Part shown: positions 9,233-18,265 of the stretch, one piece after another | How the letters are laid out: every line of letters starts with the position of its first letter | How positions within the stretch are numbered: position 1 is the stretch's first letter | Assembly (NCBI RefSeq): GCF_004564235.1 | Contig: NZ_SOMN01000009.1 | Location: 80,090 to 144,089 of the forward strand | From: Cohnella luojiensis | GTDB taxonomy: Bacteria > Bacillota > Bacilli > Paenibacillales > Paenibacillaceae | Reading direction: 5' to 3' | DNA length: 64,000 bases | Translations under genes and position numbers: made by a program | Notes under the pieces: model-generated | Database searches by the model: none | Seen by the model: the letters and a program-made list of their open reading frames with translations, nothing else | Told to the model about the DNA's origin: nothing

Positions 9233-9342
9233 TTTTCCTCCTGGCAAGGTTTCGATCTCTGTCTCTCGCTCAGTATCTGCTTAACTGGTAAATTTTATGT
9301 ACCTGCGCGCAGAGGGGTCGATCGCGTATCATTTGCGGCGCA

Positions 9343-10032
9343 TTACTCTATTCGTATCCCCGCTGCTTTGCGTAATTCATTAGCCAGCCTATGGATCTCA
9401 TCCTTCTGTTCTTGGCTTTTCGCATCCGACCACGCAGGCTTCAAGTATTCATTGATAATCGAGTTGACTTGCTCGACAGTTAGAGTCGTTGGCTTAGGTT
9501 TTGCCAGCTGAGCCAGAAACTTCGCTTTGTCGATACCGGAGCCAGGGCAGGTTTTCCCCGATTGCATTTCTCTGTGGAAGCGGATATCCGGCAATCCGAG
9601 TTTCCATCTCGTCATGATCCCCCGGCACAGCCCTAAAGTTGTTTCTAATTGCGCTCCGGTCAGAACCTCCGCCCCACGGTCGAAGTTGCCGATCATCTCG
9701 AACATGAATGGGTGGACGCCATCGTTGTCGGAGTCGTTGTGGTCGTACGTCGATGCAGGCGAGGTCAATAACGAACGCCCCTCCCAAATATAACCGTCCG
9801 GGTCGATCGTCACATGCTGTGCTATGTCCGTAAACTTTCTCGTTCCCGTATGAAATCTCCACATGGCTTGAATGAGCGACTCTTTGTCTTTCGCTTCGCG
9901 GTAATCCTGTATCGTCGGCCTCCATGTTGCATGCACGTGGATGCCATTGAATCGAACCTTTTTTACGGATTGGTCAAGTACGACCAGAAATTCCTGTAAA
10001 GTATATCTCCTGAATTTACGCTTTCCTCCCAT
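9343..10032 (-). CDS. N-acetylmuramoyl-L-alanine amidase, PGRP/Amidase_2 type
   Basis: A 229-residue Amidase_2/peptidoglycan-recognition type zinc amidase. Motifs: IHVHATWRPT (first Zn His, about 32-41), WRFHTGTRKF, the HVTIDPDGYIWEGR strand, FEMIGNFDRG, and HREMQSGKTCPGSGID, which carries the last His and Cys ligands. The C-terminal ~60 residues form a helical tail (VEQVNSIINEYLKPAW). No signal peptide is seen, as in many phage-derived or mother-cell lysins, but no other phage gene is nearby. The ATG has only a weak GAGGGTG site 10 nt upstream. Confidence 0.85.
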   Translation of the reverse strand: MGGKRKFRRYTLQEFLVVLDQSVKKVRFNGIHVHATWRPTIQDYREAKDKESLIQAMWRFHTGTRKFTDIAQHVTIDPDGYIWEGRSLLTSPASTYDHNDSDNDGVHPFMFEMIGNFDRGAEVLTGAQLETTLGLCRGIMTRWKLGLPDIRFHREMQSGKTCPGSGIDKAKFLAQLAKPKPTTLTVEQVNSIINEYLKPAWSDAKSQEQKDEIHRLANELRKAAGIRIE

Positions 10033-10103
10033 ATCGCTCGTTCACCCTCTCGACATGTCATGGTTCAGAATATGAATATGCATGATCTGCGCTCACGGCA
10101 CAC

Positions 10104-10142
10104 AAAAAACAACCCCTGCACCTTTTTTAAGATGCAGGGGTT
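10104..10142 (-). terminator. Terminator of the GH5 gene
   Basis: A 10-bp perfect stem AACCCCTGCA/TGCAGGGGTT (10111-10142) is followed on the minus strand by six T after a G (10104-10109). Confidence 0.85.
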
Positions 10143-10187
10143 GGCTTCATGTATTAGAAGTATCCGATCTTTTTGCCTGCAAATATT

Positions 10188-11840
10188 TTACGGAGCTGCA
10201 CTAATGATAAATTCTTCCCAAGCGGACGCTGTATCCCGATTCGCATATAGAACAGCGCCTAAGTTCAGGTCTGCGCTTACGAACTTATTATTGGCCAACG
10301 CCTGAAGAGCCACTTTCCCGTCGCCTCGATCAACGATTCGAAACTTCTCCCAATCTTGGATGGTTGTAGCCCTTGCGATAAGTTTGGTACTCTGGTTCAG
10401 GTCGGCCGTAACATATTTATTATTGGCTAACGCCAAAAGCGATATCGTTCCATCCGAGTTGTTGATTACGTTGAATTTTTCCCATCCCCCGACTGTGGTA
10501 CGGTCCGCAACTAATGGGCTGCCCCCCGCATCTTCCGCGCATACATAGTTGTTGTTAACAACTGCTCTAATGCTGGACGCACTCGTAGGAGGGTTCGGTT
10601 GGCCACCGGCATATTTCTTAATAACATTTATCAATCCCGTGTTCACCTGGAAATTAGCAGTCGCAAATTGACTCCATTTGGACGCAATAGTAGCGGAACT
10701 GTCATTATAAATATCCGGAACCGGGCTCGAGCTGTTATTATAATAACCCCAATTTCCTCCTCCGGTAACTTTGTACGACCAGTTAGACCATGAGGCATTT
10801 ATCGCATTCAATCCAGCCAACCATTTATCCCACAGGTCAAGTTGCCCAAAAGCGAATTCACCCGCATATACCGGAACATTATAAGACGATTGATATTGAG
10901 CCATTTTGGAAAGCCATGTATCAATCATGGAGTTAGTTAAATTCCAGTCGTCGAAATTCGAGAAGTTATAGTGATGCGTTTCATACATGACATTGGTCCA
11001 GCCGTATGTCGATGGCGGTAGGGATTGTTCCCAGTCAAAAAATGCCGCGACTACGATGATATGGTTAGGATCTTTGGCTCGAACGGCATCATAAAGCCTG
11101 TTATAGTAGTTATATTTTTGTTGAACCTGGGCTGAGCTCTCCACTGCCCCCGAAGTAAGCAGCGGTTCATTAATCAAATCGTATGCGGCTACTGTCGGAT
11201 TTCCATTGTACCGAGTTGCGATTCGCTCCCAGATTTGCACAGTTCTATCCTGATACGTTGAATTGCTCCATAGTTGATTCGAATTCGATATGCCGCAGGA
11301 TTGCCATGGGCAAGCTCCGCCTTGGATGCCGTGAAAATCCAACATGACGTAAATGTTTCTTTGAGCGCTCTCGGTAATGACCCAGTCGAGTTTTCTAAAA
11401 GAGTGCGAATCGGGTTTCATGCTGCCGTCCGGATTCATGAAATCTTCCCAATACATCGGTACGCGAACAAGATTCAGACCCATGTTCTTGATATTGTCCA
11501 GATCGCTGGCCTGAATCCATACATCCTGATATCCGCCTTGCAAGCTATGATTAAGATCTGTTCCGAAACGGTTCCATAAGGTTTGAGTCAAAGTAAACTG
11601 ATCGGGCGTATTCATGGGAGACATCCACGCTTCTTGCAGCAACCAACCGCCCAGGTTCGGTCCGCGAAGATTAACGATGGCCCCCGTTCCGGAATTATTC
11701 TTAATCACTTTACCGCTCGTTTTCAAGAAGTCGGACGCCTCGAACGCCGCATTCGCTTTAGGTTGCTGAGGGACGGTTACCATTAATCCTGATAAGATCA
11801 TTAAAGAAAACGCGACAAGCAAAATTCTTCTTACAATCAT
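10188..11840 (-). CDS. Secreted GH5 endoglucanase-like glycoside hydrolase with C-terminal beta-trefoil domain
   Basis: An extracellular plant or fungal polysaccharide hydrolase of GH5. From ATG 11840 (7 nt after GGAGG) the 550-residue product has a signal peptide (LLVAFSLMILSGLMVTV...ANA) and a (beta/alpha)8 domain with NLRGPNLGGWL, LVRVPMYWEDF, VMLDFHGIQGG, YDLINEP with the acid/base Glu (about E225), HHYNF, and VYAGEFAFG with the nucleophile (about E328). Residues ~430-550 repeat a fascin/ricin-like pattern three times (NNxYVxAD...WEKFxxxxxxDG), a beta-trefoil likely to bind sugar. Two cre operators precede it, so glucose repression by CcpA is likely. A frame extending to 11879 precedes the ribosome site. 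Confidence 0.9.
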   Translation of the reverse strand: MIVRRILLVAFSLMILSGLMVTVPQQPKANAAFEASDFLKTSGKVIKNNSGTGAIVNLRGPNLGGWLLQEAWMSPMNTPDQFTLTQTLWNRFGTDLNHSLQGGYQDVWIQASDLDNIKNMGLNLVRVPMYWEDFMNPDGSMKPDSHSFRKLDWVITESAQRNIYVMLDFHGIQGGACPWQSCGISNSNQLWSNSTYQDRTVQIWERIATRYNGNPTVAAYDLINEPLLTSGAVESSAQVQQKYNYYNRLYDAVRAKDPNHIIVVAAFFDWEQSLPPSTYGWTNVMYETHHYNFSNFDDWNLTNSMIDTWLSKMAQYQSSYNVPVYAGEFAFGQLDLWDKWLAGLNAINASWSNWSYKVTGGGNWGYYNNSSSPVPDIYNDSSATIASKWSQFATANFQVNTGLINVIKKYAGGQPNPPTSASSIRAVVNNNYVCAEDAGGSPLVADRTTVGGWEKFNVINNSDGTISLLALANNKYVTADLNQSTKLIARATTIQDWEKFRIVDRGDGKVALQALANNKFVSADLNLGAVLYANRDTASAWEEFIISAAP

Positions 11841-11907
11841 TTCGATTCCTCCTCTGAATTGGAATTCGCCTTTCATCATTTAGAATCCGTTATCACCCCA
11901 TTTGATT

Positions 11908-11921
11908 TGTAAGCGATTACA
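11908..11921 (-). promoter_or_regulatory. cre site 1 (CcpA operator) before the GH5 gene
   Basis: TGTAAGCGATTACA matches the catabolite-responsive element TGWAANCGNTNWCA at every position. It lies 68 bp upstream of the GH5 start codon, where a repressor would block early transcription. Confidence 0.8.
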
Positions 11922-12033
11922 CAACATCTGCTGCTTACTTGCGATTTATGAAAAGCCCTTTACTTGAATTAAGGGCATTTTCAACTTTTGTCACAATTCT
12001 TCTTATTTCCATATCCGTTGATCCTTGTGAAAA

Positions 12034-12047
12034 TGAAATCGATTTCA
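12034..12047 (-). promoter_or_regulatory. cre site 2 (fully palindromic) before the GH5 gene
   Basis: TGAAATCGATTTCA is a full match to the cre consensus and a perfect palindrome, extended by one base pair on each side (ATGAAATCGATTTCAT). Its centre is 126 bp from that of site 1, twelve turns of B-DNA. It could also serve a local LacI-type regulator. Confidence 0.7.
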
Positions 12048-12136
12048 TTTCCGAATAAATCCAGTATATCAAAAAAATAATTACCCTACAAGAGGATTGG
12101 GCGATTTCTGTTGGAGCAGCTCAGGTCCGCTGTTGT

Positions 12137-12758
<622 letters not shown>

Positions 12759-12760
12759 GC

Positions 12761-12799
12761 AAAAAATCCCCGCGCGATTTATACTCGCGAACGGGGATT
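12761..12799 (-). terminator. Shared terminator between xpt and the WGxxGxxG gene
   Basis: AATCCCCG...CGGGGATT with an inner CGCGA/TCGCG stem (12765-12799). On the minus strand it is followed by six T; on the plus strand only by TCCTTG. It therefore mainly serves the leftward gene, with a weaker stop for xpt. Confidence 0.75.
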
Positions 12800-12816
12800 C
12801 CTTGCATTTGGCGAGA

Positions 12817-13305
12817 TTACCGTACTTCTTCGCGGTTTTTATTGCGCAAGCCGGCCAATCCTATTAGACCCAACAGACCCAGCCATCCCCAGTCGAAATC
12901 TCTGTCATTTGTAGCTGCAGCTCTAACATTGTTGTTTGCGCGAGTCGTCATATTCGTGGTATTCGCCCGGTTGCCGTTCATTCTGGTGGCGTCATAAGCG
13001 CCATAAGTGCCTCTCGTGCCATTCGCGCCGTTTGTTCCGAACATTCCATTCGTACCGTTATTTCCGAACATTCCGTTCGTACCATTATTTCCGAACATTC
13101 CATTCGTACCATTCGTTCCGAGCGTTCCGAACGTTCCATTCGGAGGGCAATTTACGTTGGTACCGTAATTTCCAAACATTCCGTTAGTACCACCCGTACC
13201 CATTCCCGCGCCCGTCACGTTGTTGCCCTGTTGCGCGAAGGCGGGAATCATAAGAACCAGCGACAAACTTGCGAGCACCATCAAGCTAACCAAGAACTTT
13301 CTCAA
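12817..13305 (-). CDS. WGxxGxxG-CTERM protein, Gly/Asn/Thr repeat-rich, exported
   Basis: Start TTG (13303-13305), 7 nt after GGGAGG. The 162-residue product has a signal peptide (FLVSLMVLASLSLVLMIPAFA-Q), then a low-complexity region with eight-residue repeats of the NGTNGMFG type (about residues 35-95), and ends in DFDWGWLGLLGLIGLAGLR followed by charged residues. That tail is the WGxxGxxG-CTERM sorting-like signal: motif, hydrophobic helix, basic end. The repeats are also visible in the DNA (about 13030-13190), so copy number probably varies between strains. Likely a surface or spore-surface protein; the exact role and the sorting enzyme are unknown. Confidence 0.85.
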   Translation of the reverse strand: MRKFLVSLMVLASLSLVLMIPAFAQQGNNVTGAGMGTGGTNGMFGNYGTNVNCPPNGTFGTLGTNGTNGMFGNNGTNGMFGNNGTNGMFGTNGANGTRGTYGAYDATRMNGNRANTTNMTTRANNNVRAAATNDRDFDWGWLGLLGLIGLAGLRNKNREEVR

Positions 13306-13432
13306 ATTAAAACCTCCCTAGATAAATTGATTACCCCCATAAGTTGTCCCGACGAAATCAATTTATTCTGCAGAGTTTACCCATTTACGCTATACTTTGA
13401 GTAGATTGTTTTTCATTCACTGGAGGTGCCTC

Positions 13433-13642
13433 TTGAGTCAGCCAACAACTTCTAAACCAACGAATCCGCTTCTCATCTCCGTTATCGGTCTCATTCTGAT
13501 CGTTTTCGGAATCGTTGATCTCATTACAGTCGATAAGCTGCTTGGAACGATTCTTCTTACGATCGGCATAGTCTTAGGAATCAGCGGTATTCAACGTTAC
13601 AAAGCATTAAAGGCTCAGTTGCTGCGCAATAAGCAACAATAG
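13433..13642 (+). CDS. Small two-helix membrane protein
   Basis: Start TTG 13433, 6 nt after GGAGG; the upstream in-frame ATG at 13397 has no ribosome site. The 69-residue product has two hydrophobic helices (NPLLISVIGLILIVFGIVDLI and LLGTILLTIGIVLGISGI) and a basic, Gln-rich tail. Function unknown. It is monocistronic, with a strong terminator just downstream. Confidence 0.72.
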   Translation: MSQPTTSKPTNPLLISVIGLILIVFGIVDLITVDKLLGTILLTIGIVLGISGIQRYKALKAQLLRNKQQ

Positions 13643-13656
13643 AAGCAACACACGAC

Positions 13657-13699
13657 ACCTCTGCCCGAAGACGCGGCGATGTCCGTGCAGAGGTTTTTT
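13657..13699 (+). terminator. Terminator of the small membrane protein gene
   Basis: Stem ACCTCTGC/GCAGAGGT (13657-13694) followed by TTTTTT. Confidence 0.85.
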
Positions 13700-13745
13700 A
13701 CGCTGTGCATTTGCCTGATTTTATTGGATCTGGGTGAATGTACTG

Positions 13746-13772
13746 ACCATATATTTAACCCGACATAAGCTA
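13746..13772 (+). promoter_or_regulatory. Possible sigma-K promoter of the YjcZ gene
   Basis: An AC dinucleotide (13746-13747), a 16-bp gap and CATAAGCTA (13764-13772) fit the mother-cell sigma-K pattern AC-N16-CATANNNTA. It is 45 bp before the start codon. The -35 part is short, so this is tentative. Confidence 0.4.
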
Positions 13773-13816
13773 ATAACGTGACCGATCGTCATAATAAACG
13801 CACGGTGGTGATAGAC

Positions 13817-13933
13817 TTGGGATACCCTGTTGCAGGTGAAGGTTGCGGCTATGGTGGTGGCGTAATGGGTGCCGCTGCATTCGCACTTGTACTTTTCGTC
13901 CTCTTGGTAATCATCTTGCGCGCTGGTTATTAA
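13817..13933 (+). CDS. YjcZ family sporulation protein
   Basis: A 38-codon gene starting at TTG 13817, 6 nt after GGTGGTG. The product begins MGYPVAGEGCGYGGGVMG and continues AAFALVLFVLLVIILRAGY. A Gly/Tyr/Cys-rich head followed by one membrane helix is the hallmark of the YjcZ family found in spores of Bacillus and Paenibacillus. A strong terminator follows 20 bp later, and a candidate sigma-K promoter precedes it. Confidence 0.8.
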   Translation: MGYPVAGEGCGYGGGVMGAAAFALVLFVLLVIILRAGY

Positions 13934-13953
13934 TTCATAATAGCTGTGCTACT

Positions 13954-13991
13954 CCCGCCGCCCTATTTAGGGTTGGCGGGCTTTCTTTTTT
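13954..13991 (+). terminator. Terminator of the YjcZ gene
   Basis: CCCGCC-G-CCCT / AGGG-T-TGGCGGG (13954-13980) followed by CTTTCTTTTTT. Confidence 0.85.
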
Positions 13992-14064
13992 GCACAGGAT
14001 GAACAACTTCATCCTTTATAATGCGTAGGTATATGAAAGATCACATTTTTAGGAGGTCATGTCC

Positions 14065-14286
14065 TTGCTTCCGTTCGACGGATTTAGCTTAGGCGGGTTA
14101 TTTGCCTTTTTCTTTGTCATTTCAGCAGTGCTTTTCATTATTCATATTGCCGTTTGCGTTTGGGCTTATCGCGACAGCCGTAATAAAGGAAGAAGCCAAG
14201 AGTTTGCGTTGATCGTCTTGATCGGTCTGCTGTTTTTCCCTTTAATGGGCCTTATTATTTACTTGCTAATACGGAACCAAAAATAA
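14065..14286 (+). CDS. Small membrane protein with PLDc_N-like helices
   Basis: AGGAGG (14051-14056) fits TTG 14065 (8 nt) better than the ATG at 14059 (2 nt). The ~73-residue product has two hydrophobic helices (LFAFFFVISAVLFIIHIAVC and FALIVLIGLLFFPLMGLIIYLL) separated by the polar turn WAYRDSRNKGRSQE. This layout resembles the phospholipase D N-terminal-like small membrane proteins common in Bacillota, whose role is unknown. It stands alone between two hairpins. Confidence 0.7.
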   Translation: MLPFDGFSLGGLFAFFFVISAVLFIIHIAVCVWAYRDSRNKGRSQEFALIVLIGLLFFPLMGLIIYLLIRNQK

Positions 14287-14291
14287 GCAAG

Positions 14292-14315
14292 GACCCCAGC
14301 CAATGGGCTGGGGTC
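14292..14315. terminator. Hairpin between convergent genes
   Basis: A perfect 10-bp stem GACCCCAGCC/GGCTGGGGTC with an AATG loop. Neither side has a real T run, so it may only be a weak two-way terminator. Confidence 0.5.
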
Positions 14316-14352
14316 AAATTATGAATTAGGGCAATCTAACTTAACAGGGGTC

Positions 14353-16533
14353 TTACCAAGCCAAGGTCACATTAATTCCGTCGGGCACTCCGGGATACTG
14401 GATGAGGACCGTTTCCGACTCCGTATCATAATGGAATTCCGCAGTTGCGTCTCCGGCCGCTACGCTGAGCGGTTCGCGCGCGACGCGAATGCGCGTACTG
14501 ACTTTCATATCGGACGGGGACTCCGACACGAAGGAGAAGCGTGACTCCTCCAGACGTTCGTCTCTGATCCGCGAGGAACTTACGAGGATCGCCGGGACGT
14601 CGGCACCTTTCTCCTCCCAAGTCAGATCATACAGCAGGCTGTCTTCGCCCGGCTTCAGCTTCACCGTCCGCCGCACCGGCAGGTCCGCCTCGAACAAGTC
14701 AAGAAATAATCCTTGAAGAACCGCATCTTGCACTGATTCCGTCTCATCCAGCACGTGCGTTATCAGATAAGGACCGCGTCTCATTTGCATCAGTCCGCTC
14801 TCCTTGTAATCTCCCGCTTCCCCTCGAATAACGAGTGCTCTACGGACACTATCTCGCACTCGTTTTGCGCCCGAGTCCGAATGGGACAGAACGGACGGGT
14901 TGACCCGGTGGAATATAACGGCGCCTCTGCCGACAGGGTGCTCGCCTTCTTTAGGATTTCGCCCGAGTCCCATCGATTCGAACAGATGCTCCTCAGGTCG
15001 GTCGTATGCTCCGCGTCCGCTGTTCCACCACTCGCGAACGGAGTGGAACGGATCCGAACCGTCCCCGACATAGAGGAGTACGCCGCCTTCCCTCACCCAT
15101 TGGCCGATCGCTTGATGAATGCCGGGATGCTCCGGTTTCATGAATTCGTAACTGAGCATCAGCACCCGGTAGACTTCCAGATAACCGGGGAAAGTCAGGA
15201 TGTTGTCGAACTGCACCGGCCTGAGCGGAATCCCGCTCTTCACAAGCGGCATCGCCAAGCCATAGAACGCGGACCAATCGAGCAGCTCCTGCTGCTCTGC
15301 CGTCAGCGAATCGGGGGCTAGGGTGCCGTCATATTTGAATACGGCGCTTTCGTCATCCCCGTCCGCGATGACATCGCCCCGTTGATACATCGCCGAATTG
15401 GCTAAGCAAAGACCAATTCCGGTTGTGTAGGCTCCATCCCCGCTATGCTCCTCGTGATTATGCATGTCGCGCAATACATTCATAACCGTCAGCAGGACGG
15501 TAGCGTAATCGCCGGGAATAGACTCCTTGCCCTGTCCGTCTTCCGTCGGATAGGTACCCTCGAACACGCGTCGCGGCCACGGACATACTTCGTACTGGTT
15601 GACGCCGGGATGCAGCAAGGAGGCAACGACGGTCGACCGGTAATTTTTCCGGTAATCGCTCCAGCTGTAGCGCGGATTATCCTCGATCGGATCGTGCAAA
15701 AACCACATTTCGCGCCCCGTGCCGCGAGTAAGCTCCTGCATGATGCCGTATTCCAAATACGCCGTCTCGAACGTCCGCTCGCGTCGAACTCCCTTGTATA
15801 CGTTCGGCGTCCGTGACGTCCCCGTCCAAATCTGGGCGATGAAGCCATCGCAGGCCGGCATGGAAACCAACAGCGCTTCGGGACTGATAATTCTCCACTG
15901 CGTGTAGTTGATGAGACTGTGCGTCGGCACATAGAAACGTACCGTTCTTCCGTAGGTCGCAAGCGAATACTCCTTCATTTGGCTGCAAATCCGGTCGAGC
16001 GCCCGGTAATACATCGCAGCCTTCAGCTTGGAAGCCCGGTACTGGGCGTCGGGCGAGGAATGGGGAGGAATCCAGTCTTCTCCGTAATAATTCAGCCACT
16101 CCCGCTTGAACGCTTCCGAATACCCTGATGCCGCCCAGAATTCCGGCTCCTCCATATGAATGGCTTCCACGCCGCAGTCGATCGCCCGCTTGATATGGCT
16201 CGCCAAATATTCGGTGAACGAAATCGTCGGCACCATATACGGAACATCCTTGCCATGGAGCAAATGTTTGCCGTAGCGGTCGGTCTGGGCTTCATCCCAA
16301 TGGTCGCGCCCGTCGAATCGGCCGTACAAATAGTCTTGATATTGGCCCCATGAGACGCCCGTCATGAGATGGATCGTATAATTAGCGAGCTTCCAACCTT
16401 CGATTCTCTCCGGCAGATCATTCGAGATTCCGTACACCATAACGAAATCCGTACGCAAATCGTATTTCGGTCCGTATGGGCGCGATTCTTGAAATCCGGT
16501 CCACTCGGGACCCGCTTTCGTTCTCCGGTTCAA
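14353..16533 (-). CDS. Putative glycoside hydrolase of the mannosidase locus (GH42/clan-A-like fold)
   Basis: A 726-residue cytosolic protein (no signal peptide) starting at TTG, 9 nt after AAGGAGG; that site spans the stop of the preceding lipoprotein gene. I do not recognise a named family with certainty. Visible features: an N-terminal barrel-like part with VEAIHMEEPEFW (about 145, a good catalytic Glu candidate), TVRFYVPTHS and MWFLHDPIEDNPRY; a middle part with a Rossmann-like strand (VREGGVLLYVGDGSDP), as in the trimerisation domain of GH42; and a beta-rich C-terminus. It is the last gene of a sugar-uptake operon with GH38 mannosidase, so a role in cutting the imported oligosaccharide is inferred. 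Catalysis is unproven. Confidence 0.6.
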   Translation of the reverse strand: MNRRTKAGPEWTGFQESRPYGPKYDLRTDFVMVYGISNDLPERIEGWKLANYTIHLMTGVSWGQYQDYLYGRFDGRDHWDEAQTDRYGKHLLHGKDVPYMVPTISFTEYLASHIKRAIDCGVEAIHMEEPEFWAASGYSEAFKREWLNYYGEDWIPPHSSPDAQYRASKLKAAMYYRALDRICSQMKEYSLATYGRTVRFYVPTHSLINYTQWRIISPEALLVSMPACDGFIAQIWTGTSRTPNVYKGVRRERTFETAYLEYGIMQELTRGTGREMWFLHDPIEDNPRYSWSDYRKNYRSTVVASLLHPGVNQYEVCPWPRRVFEGTYPTEDGQGKESIPGDYATVLLTVMNVLRDMHNHEEHSGDGAYTTGIGLCLANSAMYQRGDVIADGDDESAVFKYDGTLAPDSLTAEQQELLDWSAFYGLAMPLVKSGIPLRPVQFDNILTFPGYLEVYRVLMLSYEFMKPEHPGIHQAIGQWVREGGVLLYVGDGSDPFHSVREWWNSGRGAYDRPEEHLFESMGLGRNPKEGEHPVGRGAVIFHRVNPSVLSHSDSGAKRVRDSVRRALVIRGEAGDYKESGLMQMRRGPYLITHVLDETESVQDAVLQGLFLDLFEADLPVRRTVKLKPGEDSLLYDLTWEEKGADVPAILVSSSRIRDERLEESRFSFVSESPSDMKVSTRIRVAREPLSVAAGDATAEFHYDTESETVLIQYPGVPDGINVTLAW

Positions 16534-16547
16534 ATCGATATACCTCC

Positions 16548-18212
16548 TTAGTTCGGCATCCCGAACATCACCACTTCTTTGCCTTTCAGGTTCTCGTTCG
16601 TGTACTTGATCGCTTCCGAATAGCCCGTATTGTTGATTTGTCCGCGGAGATCGTTAATAACCTTCAGCGCCGCCTCGTCGGATTTCGTGAAGATGGCTTC
16701 TTTCCAAACATCGCCGATTCGGTCCATGGAAGGCTTCAGCGTTTCCCATTGCGGCGATTTGGCAATGACGTCTCCGGGATTGTAAGCCGAAATGACGCTG
16801 ATTCCGTTCGGACGGAGAATCTTACGAGCGTTCTCCATGGCGGCAAGCCGCGTTTGATCGGCCCAGATATCGCCGCCGCCCACAGAGTTGATCCGGTCCA
16901 TTCCGGTCATTGATTCGAAGCCGATGCTCATACCTTCGTTTTTCTTCAGTTTGCCGGTCGTATCTGCGGTGAATTTGTCAAACCACTCCTTTTTCGCGAC
17001 GGGCTTGCCGTTTTCCATATCCCAATGTACGCCCTGCACGCCGTAACGGGCGAGCATGAATCCTTCGTCTGACGCGAGGAAGTCTAAAAGCCGAAGCGCC
17101 GCGTCTACGTCTTTGCATTTTTTAGTAATAACGGTCACGTTGTTGCCTTGAATCGAGAGATCGGCAGGCCGGTTAGGTTCGGCGCCTGCGCGATCCAGCG
17201 GACCGATCGGTACGTAATCGCTGCCCGGATGCGCTTTTACATAGTCCTTGGACGCATCTAGAATGGCGGGATAATGCGCGGCAAGCACGGCGATGCGGCC
17301 TTGCTTGATTTTTTCGTTGGCGATCGGGTCCGTCTGGGTAAACGCATCGGGATCAAGCAATCCTTCGGAAATTAGCTTACGGTAGTATAGCGAGTAATCC
17401 TCGTAAGCTTTGGTCATGAAGACGTGATCCAAGCTGCCGTCGCCTTTATCGACATAGCTGGTGCCCCAGAACATCGTATCCGCGATACCGACGGCCCAGC
17501 CGCCGTGGAATCCGCCAAGAGGGATGACCGGCATGCCGCTCTCGGATAGTTCCGCATCCTTTATCTTTTTAAGGAAATTGTAGAGATCGTCTTTCGTCTT
17601 CACCGATTGCGGGTCCACGCCGATTTTATCGGCGATATCTTTGCGCACGTAGAAACCGTACAGCCAATCCATCGCGTCTTTCTCCGTGGCGGGATGATTC
17701 TGATACACCAGGTATTTTTTGCCGTTTACTCCGCCGATCGCTTTGTCGTACAGCGCAGGCGGAACATTCTCTTTCGCGAGCGCTTTCGCAAGGTTCGGAT
17801 ATTTGTCCAGCTTATCCGTCAAATCGACCAGTTGGTCTTCCTTGGCCGCTTTGATAATGCCGTCCAGCTCGCCGCCCCATGCCGGGCCGGTATAAATATC
17901 CGGGAGATCCTGAGTCGCGAATATCGCGTTTACCTTCTCGACTTCGCTGCCTTTCGTGTAATCCCATTTCACGGTAACGCCGGTTTTTTCCTTGATGACT
18001 TTGGACACGGGCGTCATGTCTACGTCCGCGCCGGTGGAGCCGTTCCAGTTGTGAAGAACTTTGAGCGTAACTTCTTTCCCTGTCGTGCTGCCATCGGATG
18101 GCTTGTCGCTGCCTGAACTTTCGTTGTTGTTGCCGCTGCACCCAATCAGCGTTCCGCCCATCAAGGCTACTGACAGCAGCATCGAGGCGCTTTTTAACCA
18201 TTTCTTCGTCAT
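16548..18212 (-). CDS. Extracellular solute-binding lipoprotein of a carbohydrate ABC importer
   Basis: Captures an oligosaccharide outside the membrane for the two permeases upstream. ATG 18212 lies 6 nt after AGGAGG; a longer frame to 18332 begins inside the permease gene and is not the start. The ~554-residue product has a lipobox (MLLSVALMGGTLIGC, Cys about 25), a Ser/Gly/Asn-rich linker, then a long family-1 binding protein of the LplA/YtcQ type, with NNVTVITKKCKDVDAALRLLDFL and a WDMENGKPV segment. The length is typical of Paenibacillus binding proteins for mannan- or rhamnogalacturonan-type sugars. The ligand is inferred from the adjacent GH38 gene. Confidence 0.9.
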   Translation of the reverse strand: MTKKWLKSASMLLSVALMGGTLIGCSGNNNESSGSDKPSDGSTTGKEVTLKVLHNWNGSTGADVDMTPVSKVIKEKTGVTVKWDYTKGSEVEKVNAIFATQDLPDIYTGPAWGGELDGIIKAAKEDQLVDLTDKLDKYPNLAKALAKENVPPALYDKAIGGVNGKKYLVYQNHPATEKDAMDWLYGFYVRKDIADKIGVDPQSVKTKDDLYNFLKKIKDAELSESGMPVIPLGGFHGGWAVGIADTMFWGTSYVDKGDGSLDHVFMTKAYEDYSLYYRKLISEGLLDPDAFTQTDPIANEKIKQGRIAVLAAHYPAILDASKDYVKAHPGSDYVPIGPLDRAGAEPNRPADLSIQGNNVTVITKKCKDVDAALRLLDFLASDEGFMLARYGVQGVHWDMENGKPVAKKEWFDKFTADTTGKLKKNEGMSIGFESMTGMDRINSVGGGDIWADQTRLAAMENARKILRPNGISVISAYNPGDVIAKSPQWETLKPSMDRIGDVWKEAIFTKSDEAALKVINDLRGQINNTGYSEAIKYTNENLKGKEVVMFGMPN

Positions 18213-18265
18213 AAGAACCCTCCTAAAAACTGTATTAAGATATGATAAAGTCCCGAAAGGGAAGT

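Noticed and set aside
9343..10032. Prophage lysis module
   Set aside because: The amidase is phage-like, but no holin, tail or integrase gene lies nearby.
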